A stretch of 64,000 nucleotides of DNA from Arion vulgaris (Eukaryota; Mollusca; Gastropoda; Stylommatophora; Arionidae). Positions within the stretch are counted from its first letter, which is position 1, and every line of letters starts with the position of its first letter. Below are positions 46,213 to 57,599 of this stretch, in pieces. Below the pieces are notes generated by a model. It worked only from the letters and a program-made list of their open reading frames with translations. It was not told the origin of the DNA and did not search any database. The stretch lies in contig CM036775.1 of NCBI GenBank assembly GCA_020796225.1, positions 15,390,875-15,454,874 on the forward strand, in the 5' to 3' direction. The translations under genes and the position numbers were made by a program.

Positions 46213-46299
46213 CACACTGTCTCTTCGATATTTTTGTTACTACGAATTTATTAGATTTTCACTTTAAATTAATGTTAGTTATACAGACATTAATTATTA

Positions 46300-46560
46300 T
46301 TATTCTCGTTCGCTGTTAAATGTCCACACAATGAGTCTGGTTCTCTGGATATATGTTGTGTTTGTTAGTTCATCAAGGCTTCCAAACAGCTTTTCATGGA
46401 TGTTTGTCTCTTTTGGCCAGTGTTCTTTCTGCAGTTAATTCATCAGGTGACAATCTTGCAGGATGTGTTTGACTGTCTGTGCTATCTGTCCACATGCACA
46501 TCTAGGTGTTGGAATCAGGCTTAGTCTGTGTAGAGAGTCGCAGTAGCATAGTTTTTAGTA
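46300..46560 (-). mobile_element. LINE fragment, terminal zinc knuckle
   Basis: Minus strand carries a C-x-C...H...DC knuckle (CACATGGACAGATAGCACAG) similar to 31020-31300. It starts about 90 bp after the ERCC6L stop. Confidence 0.65.
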
Positions 46561-46599
46561 AACTTGCGGCTTATGCGTGTAGTCCGAGGTATTATCTTA

Positions 46600-47730
46600 T
46601 CTTAACCACATTTGTCATGGAGAGAGTTAGTTTTCTATCTTGTGCCAGGTGTGTTGCGCTGACGTTGTCAGACCAAACTTTCGCAGGGACTCTGAGATGT
46701 TATCTATCCATCATATTCTTGGCCTGCATCTTGCTTTGCTTTTCGATGTACTGTATGCATGGTATAGTCCCAACGATGCTTCTGATATTCTCGTTTCTCA
46801 CTCTATCTCACCTTGTAACATTGACAGCTTTTCGTAGACATCTCATTTCACATGTTGTAATCTTTCTTTCTTGTGTCTTAGTCAGAGGCCATGTTTGGCA
46901 CTGATAGCAGAGAGTTGGAATAAATATGCAGTTTATCTGTTGTCGTTTGACTGCCATGTTAATGCTTGGATGTTTTAATAGTGGTGACAGTTGGTATGTC
47001 ACTGCGTTTGCCTTCTGGCATCTAGTCTCGATTTCTCTGTCCATCTTTCCATCTACTGTGAATATACTTCCGAGATATTTGAATTCTGGAGTCTGTTGTA
47101 TTTTATATTATTCACATGTATATTTAGTTAACCTGTTTATTGTCATGACTTCTGTTTTGGAGGTGTTAATTTTCATGTCATATTTTTCACATGTCGCTTG
47201 CAGTGCATTTATGTGTTGTTGAAGTTTGTGCTCGTTGATTAAATTGTAGTTGTTATCGAGGTTGTTATCTGTCTTGGTTTCTTACGTTATCCTGTCTTGG
47301 TTTCTTACGTTATCCTGTCTATGTATATATTGAAAAGTTTAGGCGAAAGCACACATTCCTACTTTACTCCTGATGATAATTTAAATTCGTCTGTTAAGCT
47401 GTAGCTTGTTCGTACTATGCTTGAGCATTTTTGGTATAGCGCTCTAATATTGTCTAATAGTTGGCCTTGAATTCTGTATTCACTTAGTATGGCCCATAGT
47501 TTGTTTCTGTTTATTCTATCAAAGGCCTTTTCTTGGTCTATTAATGCTAAGTTGAGCTGTTTGTCATATTCAGTGGTGTTTTCACTGAGTTGCCTTGATG
47601 ATGATGGGCATAAATGAAAAAACCTAACCTGAACAGTTTCGATCCATGGCAGCTCCTTCTGATATTGTAGCCAAGCCAGCCAATCTATCAGCTCGTTCAT
47701 TACCCTAACTCCTGCATGCAAAGGGAAAAA
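46600..47730 (-). mobile_element. LINE fragment, RT domain and post-RT region
   Basis: Minus-strand RT motifs: LALIDQEKAFDRINRNKLWA and RALYQKCSSIVRTSYSL (RT blocks around the catalytic sheet), then [15 protein letters not shown] and [12 protein letters not shown] downstream. Several frame breaks; the longest LINE remnant of this family here. Confidence 0.85.
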
Positions 47731-47875
47731 TGATTTCTCTGATCACTGTCTGTACCGGTACCTCCATCCAGTTTTATCTCACCATTCCTGATTCGATTTT
47801 ACGAATAATGCTCATGGAGTCACTGAGTGCGAAAACGCAAGAGTAGTTATGAGATGCCAACCATTTCACCACCTC
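47640..47875 (-). mobile_element. LINE RNase H fragment
   Basis: The minus strand has the end of an RNase H domain (MHAGVRVMNELIDWLAWLQY), overlapping the boundary with the RT remnant, so two LINE insertions meet here. Confidence 0.65.
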
Positions 47876-47924
47876 TGTAACCGCCCGAACCCTTGTCTAT
47901 AGGGAAGGGAGATAGTGGGACAGT

Positions 47925-48345
47925 GCAGCATTTGGCGATGGAGGGAGAGTGCAACATATGGAGAAGGGAAATGTAGGGACAATGCAGCACATGGAGACGG
48001 AAGATAGTGGGACAGTGCAGTCTGTAGGGGAGGGACAAGTGCAGCATGTGGAGACGGAAGATAGATGGACAGTGCAGTCTGTAGGGGAGGGACAGTGCAG
48101 CACATGGAGACGGAAGATAGTGGGACAGTGCAGACTGTGGAGAAGGGAGATAAAGGGACAGTGCAGCACATGAAGACGGAAGATAGACGGACAGTGCAGT
48201 CTGTAGGGGAGGGACAAGTGCAGCATGTGGAGACGGAAGATAGATGGACAGTGCAGTCTGTAGGGGAGGGACAGTGCAGCACGTGGAGACGGAAGATAGA
48301 CGGACAGTGCAGTCTGTAGGGAAGGGAGATAGAGGGACATTGCAG
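47925..48345 (+). repeat. G-rich complex minisatellite
   Basis: Repeated blocks of GGAGACGGAAGATAG, GGACAGTGCAG and TCTGTAGGGGAGGG, with higher-order spacing of roughly 65-125 bp, for example matching blocks near 48016 and 48205. All frames are fairly open because of the composition; the apparent proteins are not supported. Confidence 0.85.
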
Positions 48346-48529
48346 CCTGTGAGAATGTCGTAACACATAGTGAGAACATTATCATAGATAAGAAATCTTG
48401 AGTAAACAGTCAGATGTGGCAATGTACTAGTGTTCCAAACTGGAATGGTTATATTATGCTTCATCATTTGTCTACTTTGTTTATCTGCCTAATTAATCAC
48501 CACTATTATCAAAAACATTTGTAAACATA

Positions 48530-48868
48530 CTTTTTTTTTTTTTTTTCTTTCGTCCGCTTTCAACTCAGACGAAGTTTCATCTCTGAAACTGATTTTTGCG
48601 TGAAAATCTGTTTTTCCAATTTCTTACAATGGCAGCAGCGTGCACATTGTAAATTACTTTACACTGGCAGCCGTGTGCTCAATGTACTGGTAATTAGTAT
48701 TCCCTCGCCATACAGGCAGATTTTCTCCGACTTCAGAGGTACTCATGTTATCGTCCTGAGTAAGACCAGGGACTCGAACAAATGCCGGACAGTAGGTTCG
48801 AACCCGAGCTATGAGGCGTCTCACAGCTAGCAGGCCGAGCTACTATCAACTACTCTAGGCAGTCCCCA
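48530..48868 (-). mobile_element. SINE family E
   Basis: Same layout as 45400-45750 with a longer poly-T. AAACATACT (48523) and AAACATACT (48875) mark a likely TSD. Confidence 0.92.
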
Positions 48869-49027
48869 AAATTGTAAACATACTAAACGTTGAAGAAGAA
48901 ATTCTTCTGCATATTTATATTTACTATTGTTTCTACTGATGCGCAAGCTGGATTTTATTGAAGAATTATATTAAATCTGTTATTGATACTTGTTTGTTTT
49001 ATTTCTTATTGTAAAGGTTAACTCCTT

Positions 49028-49261
49028 GTACGCCAGAGTGGTTCCAGGGTCCACAAGGGAAGCAAAGAATAGTACCACTGTGACCTACAATGCATGTCGT
49101 AAGAGGCAACTGATGTAGGTCCCTGGGATGCTACCCTATTAAATAAAAAGCATTGCAGAAATCGAATGTGCTGGCCTACTAGTAGTCGCATAACTGGCAC
49201 AACGTATAATCGCTCTTAGGCTCAGATGACATACAAATCACACAGAGTGGTTAACAAGTGG
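49028..49261 (+). mobile_element. SINE family B, 3' truncated
   Basis: CGCCAGAGTGGTTCCAGGGT to GAGTGGTTAACAAGTGG; the end of the tail is lost. Confidence 0.85.
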
Positions 49262-49327
49262 ATTGTTCTTGCTGCTGGGAACACCCTCCTTATCCATCCT
49301 AAGCTCCTCACAATCGATGCAAACCTC

Positions 49328-49580
49328 GCCCGAGTGGTTACCGGGCCCAAATTTGGGGTGTAAAGAATAGAACCACTGTTACCTGCCAAGCATGTCGAAA
49401 GAGGCGACTAAGGAGGTTTGGCTGAAATCGGATGCGCATGTCCTAAACGGGTAGAAGTCTATGCGTTTAGGGGCCTGCCAAACCAATGTGCAACGTATAC
49501 ACGTTCTGGCAAAGATCAAACATATCACAAAGAGTGATTAAAATTGGTCGAAAGAACGAACGCAAAGAAGAAGAAGAAGA
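49328..49580 (+). mobile_element. SINE family A with TSD
   Basis: GATGCAAACCT at 49316-49326 and 49584-49594 flanks the element. Confidence 0.93.
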
Positions 49581-49851
49581 GAAGATGCAAACCTGTCCGT
49601 TCTCTTATTGCTGCAAACACCTACATAACAGATTTGCTTCAAATAATTAACTACGCTTCCAATTGTTGGAGTCTCTGTTGCGTAGAGGTTAGCTGCTCGC
49701 CTCTCGTGCCAAAGGTACTCGGTTCGCTTCCTCGTGGATCCATCGGGATGTTTTTCTAGCGATCACTGACCCTGATATCAGTGTAGGTGAGGTCGAGTTC
49801 CTATCAACTCAAGAATAGCAGACTGGAAAGCCGATGTCCTGGCAAAATTCT

Positions 49852-50004
49852 CCTTCTTGCGTCAGTTTTACGACCAATTTTAATCACTCTTTGTGATATG
49901 TTTGATCTTTGCCAAGAACGTGTATACTTTGCACATTGGTTTGGTAGGTCCCCAAACGCATAGACTTCTACATGTTTAGAACACGTGCATCTGATTTCAG
50001 CCTA
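49852..50004 (-). mobile_element. SINE family A, partial
   Basis: Only the tail half (CTTGCGTCAGTTTTACGACC to CATCTGATTTCAGCC) is present. Confidence 0.85.
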
Positions 50005-50406
50005 GAGAGCAAAATTCATTAGAAATAGATTTTAACTAAAAAAATATCTTCAGAATTACATTGGGGACCTCCCGGTACTACAGAGTACGTGCACTGCAGG
50101 TGAGAACTTCCTGTGTAAGAAAGATATCGTCAGAGCAAGGTGCAGTGATGATGGTTCAATCAATAAACCAACAAAACAGAATCAACAACTCAGGGTTTAC
50201 CCCTACGCATTCAGCCCCTTTGCGGGAACTTATATTCCTGGCAGGATCGAACAGGTCACTTAGCGGGCCCGGACTAAATACGGCTTCCTGGTCCTCCAGG
50301 GTTTAGCTTGAATCTATCTCATCCAGATCTGCAAACATAGACTGAGGTCAACAATAGGATATCCAAAGCCAGTGTTGCATTTGGAAGGCTCATTCAGCAG
50401 TGTTTC

Positions 50407-50739
50407 TCTCTCGCGATCACCGCCCAGACCGATGTACCAGACTTCCCATAAATTCTATTCATATGAAAATCTGACCCATGCAGCCTTAGCATTGGTGTGT
50501 TTTACATCACATCTTAGCACCATTTGGAGCTCTGGTGCTTATCCTTCGACGATGTGTCCAGTTTCAGCCAGCGTTTACTCGGTTCGCTATCCGCTCTGTA
50601 GCCATCTAGTGTTTTTTTACGGTGTATGGTAGCTAGCATCACACCCAACCTCCTTAGTCGCCTCTTACGACATGCGTGGTAGGCAACAGTGGTTCTATTC
50701 TTTACACCCCAATTTGGGCCCGGTAACCACTCGGGCGAC
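50407..50739 (-). mobile_element. SINE family C
   Basis: CTCTCGCGATCACCGCCCAG to GGTAACCACTCGGGCG. Confidence 0.9.
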
Positions 50740-50744
50740 AATGT

Positions 50745-51250
50745 TTCTAATAGTCTCTTTTGTATCTTATGTATGCGTGAACTCACTACCAATGACATTG
50801 CGAAAACGAGTACTCCAATGCTATATTGAACCAATACTTATGTATGGCAGCGAATCATGGACAATGAACAAACAATCAATACGATCATTGGAAGCCACAG
50901 AGATGTGGTTTTACAGAAGAATGTTGAAAATTCCATGGACAGCAAAGAAAACAAATGTGGAGGTTTTAAATCAGGCCTGCACACAAAGAAACCTTATCAA
51001 AAGAATAAGAATCCGACAATCAAGATTCTTCGGGCATATAATGCGAAGAGAAGGTTTAGAACATTTGGTGACTACAGGTAAAATTTAGGGAAGGAGAGAT
51101 CGTGGAAGACAGGGAGAAGATGTTGGGTGGCCTGACATCATGGTTCGACAAAATATCGATGTCAGAACTGATTAGATGCACCAAGCAAAGAGAGTTGTGG
51201 AGAGACATGATCGCATACGCCGGCAGGCATGGCACTTGATTGATTGATTG
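50745..51250 (+). mobile_element. LINE fragment, post-RT region
   Basis: Reads NSLPMTLRKRVLQCYIEPIL, MYGSESWTMNKQSIRSLEA, MWFYRRMLKIPWTAKKTN and ends in RRQAWHLID. Open for 138 codons, the least decayed of its family; one break near 51088. Confidence 0.88.
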
Positions 51251-51300
51251 TATCTTATGACTTCTTGTTACTTCCCTATTTTCCCACAATCGTTTCGGTT

Positions 51301-51456
51301 GTTGGAATGTTAACGGACACTATATTTCCTGTTGGAATGTTAACGGACACTATATTTCCTGTTGGAATGTTAACGGACACTATATTTCCTGTTGGAATGT
51401 TAACGGACACTATATTTCCTGTTGGAATGTTAACGGACACTATATTTCCTGTTGGA
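51301..51456 (+). repeat. 30-bp perfect tandem repeat, 5 copies
   Basis: Five identical 30-bp units start at 51301, 51331, 51361, 51391 and 51421, each GTTGGAATGTTAACGGACAC plus TATATTTCCT. A sixth starts at 51451 and diverges. Perfect identity points to recent expansion. Confidence 0.95.
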
Positions 51457-51582
51457 ATAATGGTGGAAATATGGTCCCAGAATTAAAGTACGCATATGAC
51501 ACAGTTCTCTCAAATGGTGCCAAGTGTGATGGAACAGCTAATTCATCTAACAAAAACACAGCGAAGATCAGTGCCGTTTTAT

Positions 51583-52162
51583 CGTCAGAGAGGCTACCGG
51601 GGCCCAAAGTTGGGGTATAAAGAATAGAACCACTGTTACCTGTCACGCATGTCGTAGGAGGTTTGGATGAAATCGGATGCATGTGTCCTAAACCTGTAAA
51701 GTCTATGCGTTTAGTGGCCTACCGGGGGACTGCCTAGAGTAGTTGATAGTAGCTCGGCCTGCTAGCTGTGAGACGCCTCATAGCTCGGGTTCGAACCTAC
51801 TGTCCGGCATTTGTTCGAGTCCCTGGTCTTACTCAGGACGATAACGTGAGTACCTCTGAAGTCGGAGAAAATCTGCATGTATGGCGAGGGAATACTAATT
51901 ACGAGTACATTGAGCACACGGCTGCCAGTGTAAAGTAATTTACAATTGCACGCTGCTGCCATTGTAAGAAATTGGAAAACAGATTTTCACGCAAAAATCA
52001 GTTTCAGAGATGGAACTTCGTCTGAGTTGAAAGCGGACGAAAGAAAAAAAAAAAGTGGCCTACCAAACCAATGTGCAACGTATACACGTTCTTGTCAAAG
52101 ATCAAACATATCACAAAGAGTGATTAAAATTGGGCTTAAGAACGAACGCAAAGAAGAAGAGC
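51583..52162 (+). mobile_element. SINE family A interrupted by SINE E
   Basis: A-family sequence runs 51583-51723 and 52054-52162. AGTGGCCTACC at 51713-51723 and 52054-52064 is the duplicated target. The core is shortened (CATGTCGTAGGAGGTTTGG). Confidence 0.93.
51724..52053 (+). mobile_element. SINE family E, nested, with 11-bp TSD
   Basis: Starts GGGGGACTGCCTAGAGTAGT and ends GGACGAAAGAAAAAAAAAAA. A-box side GTAGCTCGGCCTG and perfect B box GGGTTCGAACC. It is a recent insertion by its TSD and clean A tail, and it defines the full-length family (330 bp). Confidence 0.95.
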
Positions 52163-52247
52163 CGTTTTATGAATACAAAGAAAACTAAAATAATGTCTAC
52201 CAACATAGCAAAATCTCAACCTGAAAAAGGCCACCAATAATGAAGAC

Positions 52248-52495
52248 ATTCTTGTTCGAACACTCCATATCGACCACGTGTTAACCACTATGTGATCTGA
52301 GCGTAAGAGTGATTGTACGTTGTACCAGTTATGGCTTACAAGCACAACCTACTCTACAAATATAGTAGGTCGTGCTACAAGTATGCCAGAACTTCCGATT
52401 TCTGCGACGCTCTTTATTTACTTACTAGGAGCTTCCTTAGCCCCCTGCCTCTTACGACATGCTTTGCATGTCGCAGTGGTACTATTCTTTGCGCA
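52248..52495 (-). mobile_element. SINE family B
   Basis: Reverse: CGAACACTCCATATCGACCA to CAGTGGTACTATTCTTTGCG; joined directly to a plus-strand partial copy. Confidence 0.85.
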
Positions 52496-52585
52496 CTGGC
52501 GCAACGTACACTTAGGCTCAGATCACATACAAATCACACAGAGTGGTTGACAGGGGGTCGATATGGAGTGTTCGTAGAAGAAGAG
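52496..52585 (+). mobile_element. SINE family B, 3' half
   Basis: ACTGGCGCAACGTACACTTA to GGAGTGTTCGTAGAAGAAG. The preceding inverted copy makes a palindromic pair. Confidence 0.82.
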
Positions 52586-52655
52586 AGAGAATAAACAACA
52601 TCATATCCCGCAAATTCAAATATTTTGGTTACAATGATTTGGGGAGAACAATTTA

Positions 52656-52901
52656 GTTCTTCTTCTTTGCGTTCTTTCTTTACAACTAATTTTAATCACT
52701 CTTTGTGACATGTTTGATCTTTGCCAAGAACGTGTATACGTTGCACATTGGTTTGGTAGGCTCCTAAACGCATAGACTTCTACACGTTTAGAACATGTGC
52801 ATCCGATTTCAACCAAACCTCCTTATTCGCCTCTTACGACATTCGTGGCAGGTAACAGTGGTTCTATTCTTTACACCCCACATTGGTAACCACTCGGGCG
52901 A
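52656..52901 (-). mobile_element. SINE family A
   Basis: TTCTTCTTTGCGTTCTTTCT to GGTAACCACTCGGGCG; GAACA(A)TTTAGTT occurs on both sides, a probable TSD. Confidence 0.9.
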
Positions 52902-53147
52902 ACAGTTTAGTTTAGTCGTCAGATCAACATCACTGCCCGTCGAACCAATTAGTCCATAAGTGCTCCGATGTTCCCCTCAGTATATCTCTCAGCGTGTGGT
53001 GACTAACGACCCCTGTTCCTTTTTGGTTTACTATTCTTCTTTGGCTACCAGTATAGTGTTCTTCTCTAGTTACACTATATTTGACTTGACATTCTTGCAG
53101 TCCATTTAGTGTTGTAAATTCACCACTATTACTTGAACCATGTACAC

Positions 53148-53151
<4 letters not shown>

Positions 53152-53179
<28 letters not shown>
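53152..53179 (+). repeat. (CT)n microsatellite
   Basis: About 14 CT units about 145 bp before the hAT element. Confidence 0.9.
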
Positions 53180-53181
<2 letters not shown>

Positions 53182-53325
53182 GTTTAGCTGCTAAAGACGT
53201 ATATATACGTTTTCCACATTTACTTCTAAAGACGCATTAACACGTCTGTTATTATCTTTCCTCTGTGGGCTTAAGACGTGTTAACACGCTATACATTGCT
53301 ACTGTCACTGCTACAGGGGTACATT

Positions 53326-54606
53326 CAGCGCCGGATTAGCCTAGTAGCAGAAGTAGCAAATGCTACGGGCCCCGCGCCTATGTGACAGATGAAAATGGAA
53401 AAATAACCAGATGTTATATCAAAAACACGCAATTTGTCTCAATTTTTAAATGTCGTGTGATGGTGCTGAATCCAACGAAATCGAAGCAGAAAATACAGAA
53501 GACGTGTCCCCCTGTGTAGTAGATGAGGGAAGTGCTATAGAAGAATCATCTTTACCAACATTACCATTAAGATCAGCAACTCTTCACGATTTAGCCACAT
53601 TTTCCACAAGACAAACTGAAGTCGAATGTACAGCAAGTTCTCCCAATTTAGCCATATCATCTTCAAGCCAAAGAGAGGCAGAAAGCATAGCACATGCTTC
53701 AAATGTAGCAACATCATCTACAAGCCAAAAACACAACGAAAGTAAAATGTACTCCAACGGTATTGGTGAATGGCCAAACAACTTCAATCGAGATTAATGG
53801 ATTGTGAAAGAAAGTAGCGAAGTGCAACATATGAACAGTGATTTCATGTCTTAAAAAAAAACCAAAAAAAAACATACGATAAAGAAAACAACCCACGATT
53901 TTGTCGAAAGTCGTTTTTCACATACACGCATACACCAACAAACAAAACTCACGTGAGAGATTGGTTGTGTTATACATAAACTAAAGGACAACTGTTCTGT
54001 TTTGTTTGCAAAGTTATTGATTTAGGCTGTACCATAGAGTGACTGGTGTACTTGGAATACTCCGGCAGTTAAAATCTATTACAGCAGAAGAGATCTTGAA
54101 AAGAACTCCAAATATTGTCAGCTCTTACCAAGAGGATTTGGAAGAAAGCCTAGGCGACGAACTTATGCAGTTCACTGAACTTCTTAAAATTAATGTATCT
54201 GCTGCTATTAGCAACGAAAAGCATGAGGCTCTTGAACTGCAATTTTATAAACTTATAATGGAAAATTCATTAGAGTCGTGTTTCCCAAATGTAGAAATAG
54301 TCTTACGAATTTACTTGTCTTTAATGATTACTAACTGCAGCGGAGAACGTTCTTTTCAACATTAAAGTGTATAAAAGTGAGTTAAGAAACATGATGGGAC
54401 AAGATCGTCTAAATAACCTCACCTTAATGAACATTGAATGTAATTTACTTAGAGAAATTGATTTGTCTATTGCTATCTCTAAATTTGCTCACATTAAATC
54501 GAGACAAGTTTGTTTGTAAAAGTTGTGTTTTATTTTATTATCATACAAAACCTAGGGCCCCGCGCTAAAATTTGCTACGGGCCCGCGCTAGCCTAATCCG
54601 GCACTG
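53326..54606 (+). mobile_element. hAT-family DNA transposon, internally deleted, with 8-bp TSD
   Basis: The target-site duplication GGTACATT lies at 53318-53325 and 54607-54614. Terminal inverted repeats start CAGCGCCGGATTAG on the left and CAGTGCCGGATTAG on the right (reverse complement), with GGGCCCCGCGC inside both ends. Inside, 53450-53796 reads as the start of a transposase (about 115 codons, Ser/Thr/Glu-rich). 54039-54365 and on to about 54520 reads as the C-terminal dimerisation region (LRIYLSLMITNCSGERSF, RLNNLTLMNIE). The zinc-finger and catalytic middle are missing, so it is not autonomous. The 8-bp TSD and the C-terminal motif are typical of hAT elements, probably of the ZMYM-like type. 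Confidence 0.93.
53450..54520 (+). pseudogene. hAT transposase remnant
   Basis: Two in-frame blocks remain. 53450-53796 is N-terminal, low complexity, and ends at a stop. 54039 to about 54520 has hAT C-terminal dimerisation motifs, with a frame break near 54363 just after ERSFQ. The central RNase-H-like catalytic region is absent, so no active enzyme is expected. Confidence 0.85.
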
Positions 54607-54924
54607 GGTACATTCACGTTTGTGACCTATAAACAAAGAGTAGCTATTTGTAGCTCAGCCTGTAGTAGGGTCCCCTCCTATGACCCTACTTTATTGAAGA
54701 TTTGGTAATGATGTTAGTGATAGTGTTCAACGATGTTACAAAGCACGAACTCAAGTTGGTAGACTTCATACAAGTTTTTATTCATGATACTTATGGTCAG
54801 ACTAAACACGTCTGTCAGGTTTCCTGTCGTCTCTTCTATTTGTTTTTCTAATTTCTCTCTAGCAACCGTTCTCTCAATCGTCATTTCCTAGCTACACAAA
54901 AACACTTCAATGCAGATCTTAGTT

Positions 54925-55370
54925 GCAGAAGGCCCAACTGAGATGGGTCGGTCACGTTGCTCGAATGCCTGATAAACGCATCCCAAAACAGTTGATGTAT
55001 GGCGAGCTTGAAGGGGGCAGACGTTTAGCAGGTGGACAGAAAAAACGCTTTAAAGACACTCTTAAAGTGTCTCTGAAATGCTTCGATATAGACAATACGT
55101 GCTGGGAATTCCTTGCGCAAGATCGCCAAATGTGGCGCTGTAACAACAAAGAGGAACCCGAATAGCTGAGAATCATCGTATTGTTGAGTCACAGAGAAAA
55201 CGAGCAGCGCGAAAAGACAGAGCACACAACACGCACATGTCTAACCTTGATCATGTATGCCCCACCTGTGGTCGGGGATTCTGTTCTAGGATTGGACTCT
55301 ACAGTCACCTCCGCACACACCAGAGAGGTGCAACAGTACACGTCTGAGATTGTTGTCATCATCGCTTGCG
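54925..55370 (+). mobile_element. LINE C-terminal with C2H2 finger
   Basis: Reads [40 protein letters not shown] and, after a break near 55165, the CPTCG...H...H finger. Almost identical to 59468-59935 in inverted orientation. Confidence 0.9.
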
Positions 55371-55489
55371 ATGGACGGCTATTAATTAATTAATATTACA
55401 CAAAAACGTCATTGTCTCGTAGTTATGTGTTGCACTTCTACTTAGAGAGTGCAACACATAGTCTCAACTATATAATATCTAATTATACT

Positions 55490-57390
55490 ACTCTAACTAT
55501 CTGGCTAACTGTCCATTCCTCCGCTGCCACCTGGGGGACTATGACAAGCCTTCAGAAAGTATGTAGCAGCGAAAGGATTAAGGAATGTATAATATAAACC
55601 TGGTCCATTGCTCGCCCGTTTTTTAACAGCAGACTTATTTGCATGCCTATCGTCGAGTTCATTTACTCTTACACCTGCATGCCCTAACATAAAATAAAAT
55701 TGATTTTTGTCAGCTTAGACTTCCCCAGCGACTCCATCCATTGTCTCAGAGCCCATCCTATTTCAATCGTTCTAAGCGTTCATTTGAAGATCATCTTCAT
55801 CGGACATGTCCATAATTGCTCCGATCTCCTCCAAAGCATATATCTCAGTGTGTTTAGGCTAACAACTCCCGTGCTGTGTTGATTGATGTATCTACTGGGT
55901 TTTCTCGTGGTTTTCTGTCTTGTGCACCTATCGGTATGCACAACTTGCGCAACCGAGATAGAGAGTACCCTTTATCTTCATCGTTGAAATCTTCAGAGCG
56001 TATGTTTTCTCTGAGGGCGTTGATGACGTCGCTTCTGTCCATAAAAGACCCATTCTCAATCGTTGCATTGCCTGCCAGTGTATCTGCTCTCTCATTGCCC
56101 TTCACCCCAGCGTGACCCGGTACAAAGATGAAGGTAAGTATCTGGATTATCGAGTTTTGTATTAATTGCATCCACTGCCTTCCTATATAACCGGCCTTGA
56201 TCTTCTGTATCATGCTCATAGAGTCGCTGAGCATGCATACTTGAGTGAATTTGTCAGGGATTTTGTCACCGCCATGACCTCCATAGTCATGCTGCTGGTA
56301 GTTGTCGTATATGCGCCACTTGCCTCTTTGATGACTTTTCCTTTCGCTCTAGCCGTAAAGGCCCATGCACTCCGACTGTGCCGAATAACAGAACCATCAG
56401 TGAAGACAACAGCATTATCCTCCGATGTGTAGTCATTTATTACTGCTTCAACTTCTGCATTGACTATTATGGGCAGCGAATCTCGACTTGGTTTATTTAT
56501 CGTGGTGACTACTATAAAGGATTGTTTGTGTTCAGTGGGTATTGGTATCCACTCTTCTCCATGGTCGATGTCTTGAATGGCACATACGCGTTGTATGACC
56601 TCTTCTACGCGGCCCAGCCACGTTTAAATTTATTGCCTTAGCAGTCTAGTTCATTGTGTAATGGATGTGTTAGGTCTTGGGTGATTTTAAGGTAGGCAAC
56701 TGTTTTACGAAGCACAATTCCATTACTCTAAATGATGTGTCTTTGGTGCATCCAAGTATGATTCGCATTGCTTAGTTCTGTATCTTCTCTAGACTGTGAA
56801 TTTGCGTCTTGCTTAAAGTGAGTATTGCCAATGTGTATTCCATGACAGACATAATCAACCCCTGGTAGAGAATAACAAGCAGACGTTATCGGTAACATGT
56901 GGCAGCCATGACCCTCATGACCGCCAGTCCCTTTCTGGCCTTGGTGATCATGGTGTCCAAATGTGCCCTATAGTGTATATTTCTGTCAAATTTTCTCCTA
57001 AATACTTCATAGTGTTAGTCCTAGGTATTTCCTTCCCATACATATGTATGGCCGGGGTAGTTGTCCTCACTAAGTGGTTGTTGAGGTAGAACCGTGTTAC
57101 AGTAGCTTTTTATGTGTTGATTTGTGCATTAGATGTTTGACACCACTTGGATATGCGTCCCAATTCATCCTGCATTTCTTCCGTAGTCTTTCTTCTGTCT
57201 TTGCCTTGGCGGTACACAAGTATGTCATCAGCATAGGATAAAATTCTTTCCAACCCCGTATTCTGATTCTTTGTCACTTTAATGGTTTATATATTGAATA
57301 ATATCGAGGATATTGGTGACCCCTGTTGTAGTCCCGGATGTACTATTTATTCCAGAGCATACTCATTGTCATCACTCTCTGCATAATATG
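55490..57390 (-). mobile_element. Long decayed LINE: RT thumb, RNase H
   Basis: Minus-strand RNase H blocks are at 55854-56330 (MLSDSMSMIQKI, LTFIFVPGHAGVKGNERADT). Upstream on that strand (56640-57300) stretches with KATVTRFYLNNHLV and IPRTNTMKYLG mark the RT thumb. There are many stops. It is the longest single LINE remnant in the window (about 1.9 kb). Confidence 0.85.
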
Positions 57391-57599
57391 GATGAAAATA
57401 ACCATCCCCCACGAAATATTTAGTGCCGCACAAAAACAATACGCTGACGTTCGCCAATTTGAACCGGAAGTGTCTGGAGAACAGTAATGGAGGCCATAGT
57501 TCCTGGAATAGAAGGCTGGGAACGAGAATGAAAATGAAAATACAATGTATGGTATGAGAGATGAACTACAACTAGAAGTTGGATTACAATACAGTGCAC

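Noticed and set aside
47890..48345. CRISPR-like or satellite array with unique spacers
   Set aside because: Units vary without a constant repeat and spacer structure, and the DNA is eukaryotic.
47847..48467. Three overlapping minus-strand open frames of 160-206 codons rich in Cys, Pro and Ser
   Set aside because: All lie on the G-rich minisatellite and are open in several frames at once, as expected from composition.
51244..51486. Decapeptide-repeat protein (VGMLTDTIFP)
   Set aside because: It is just the 30-bp tandem repeat read in a frame without stops. No start context or splice sites.
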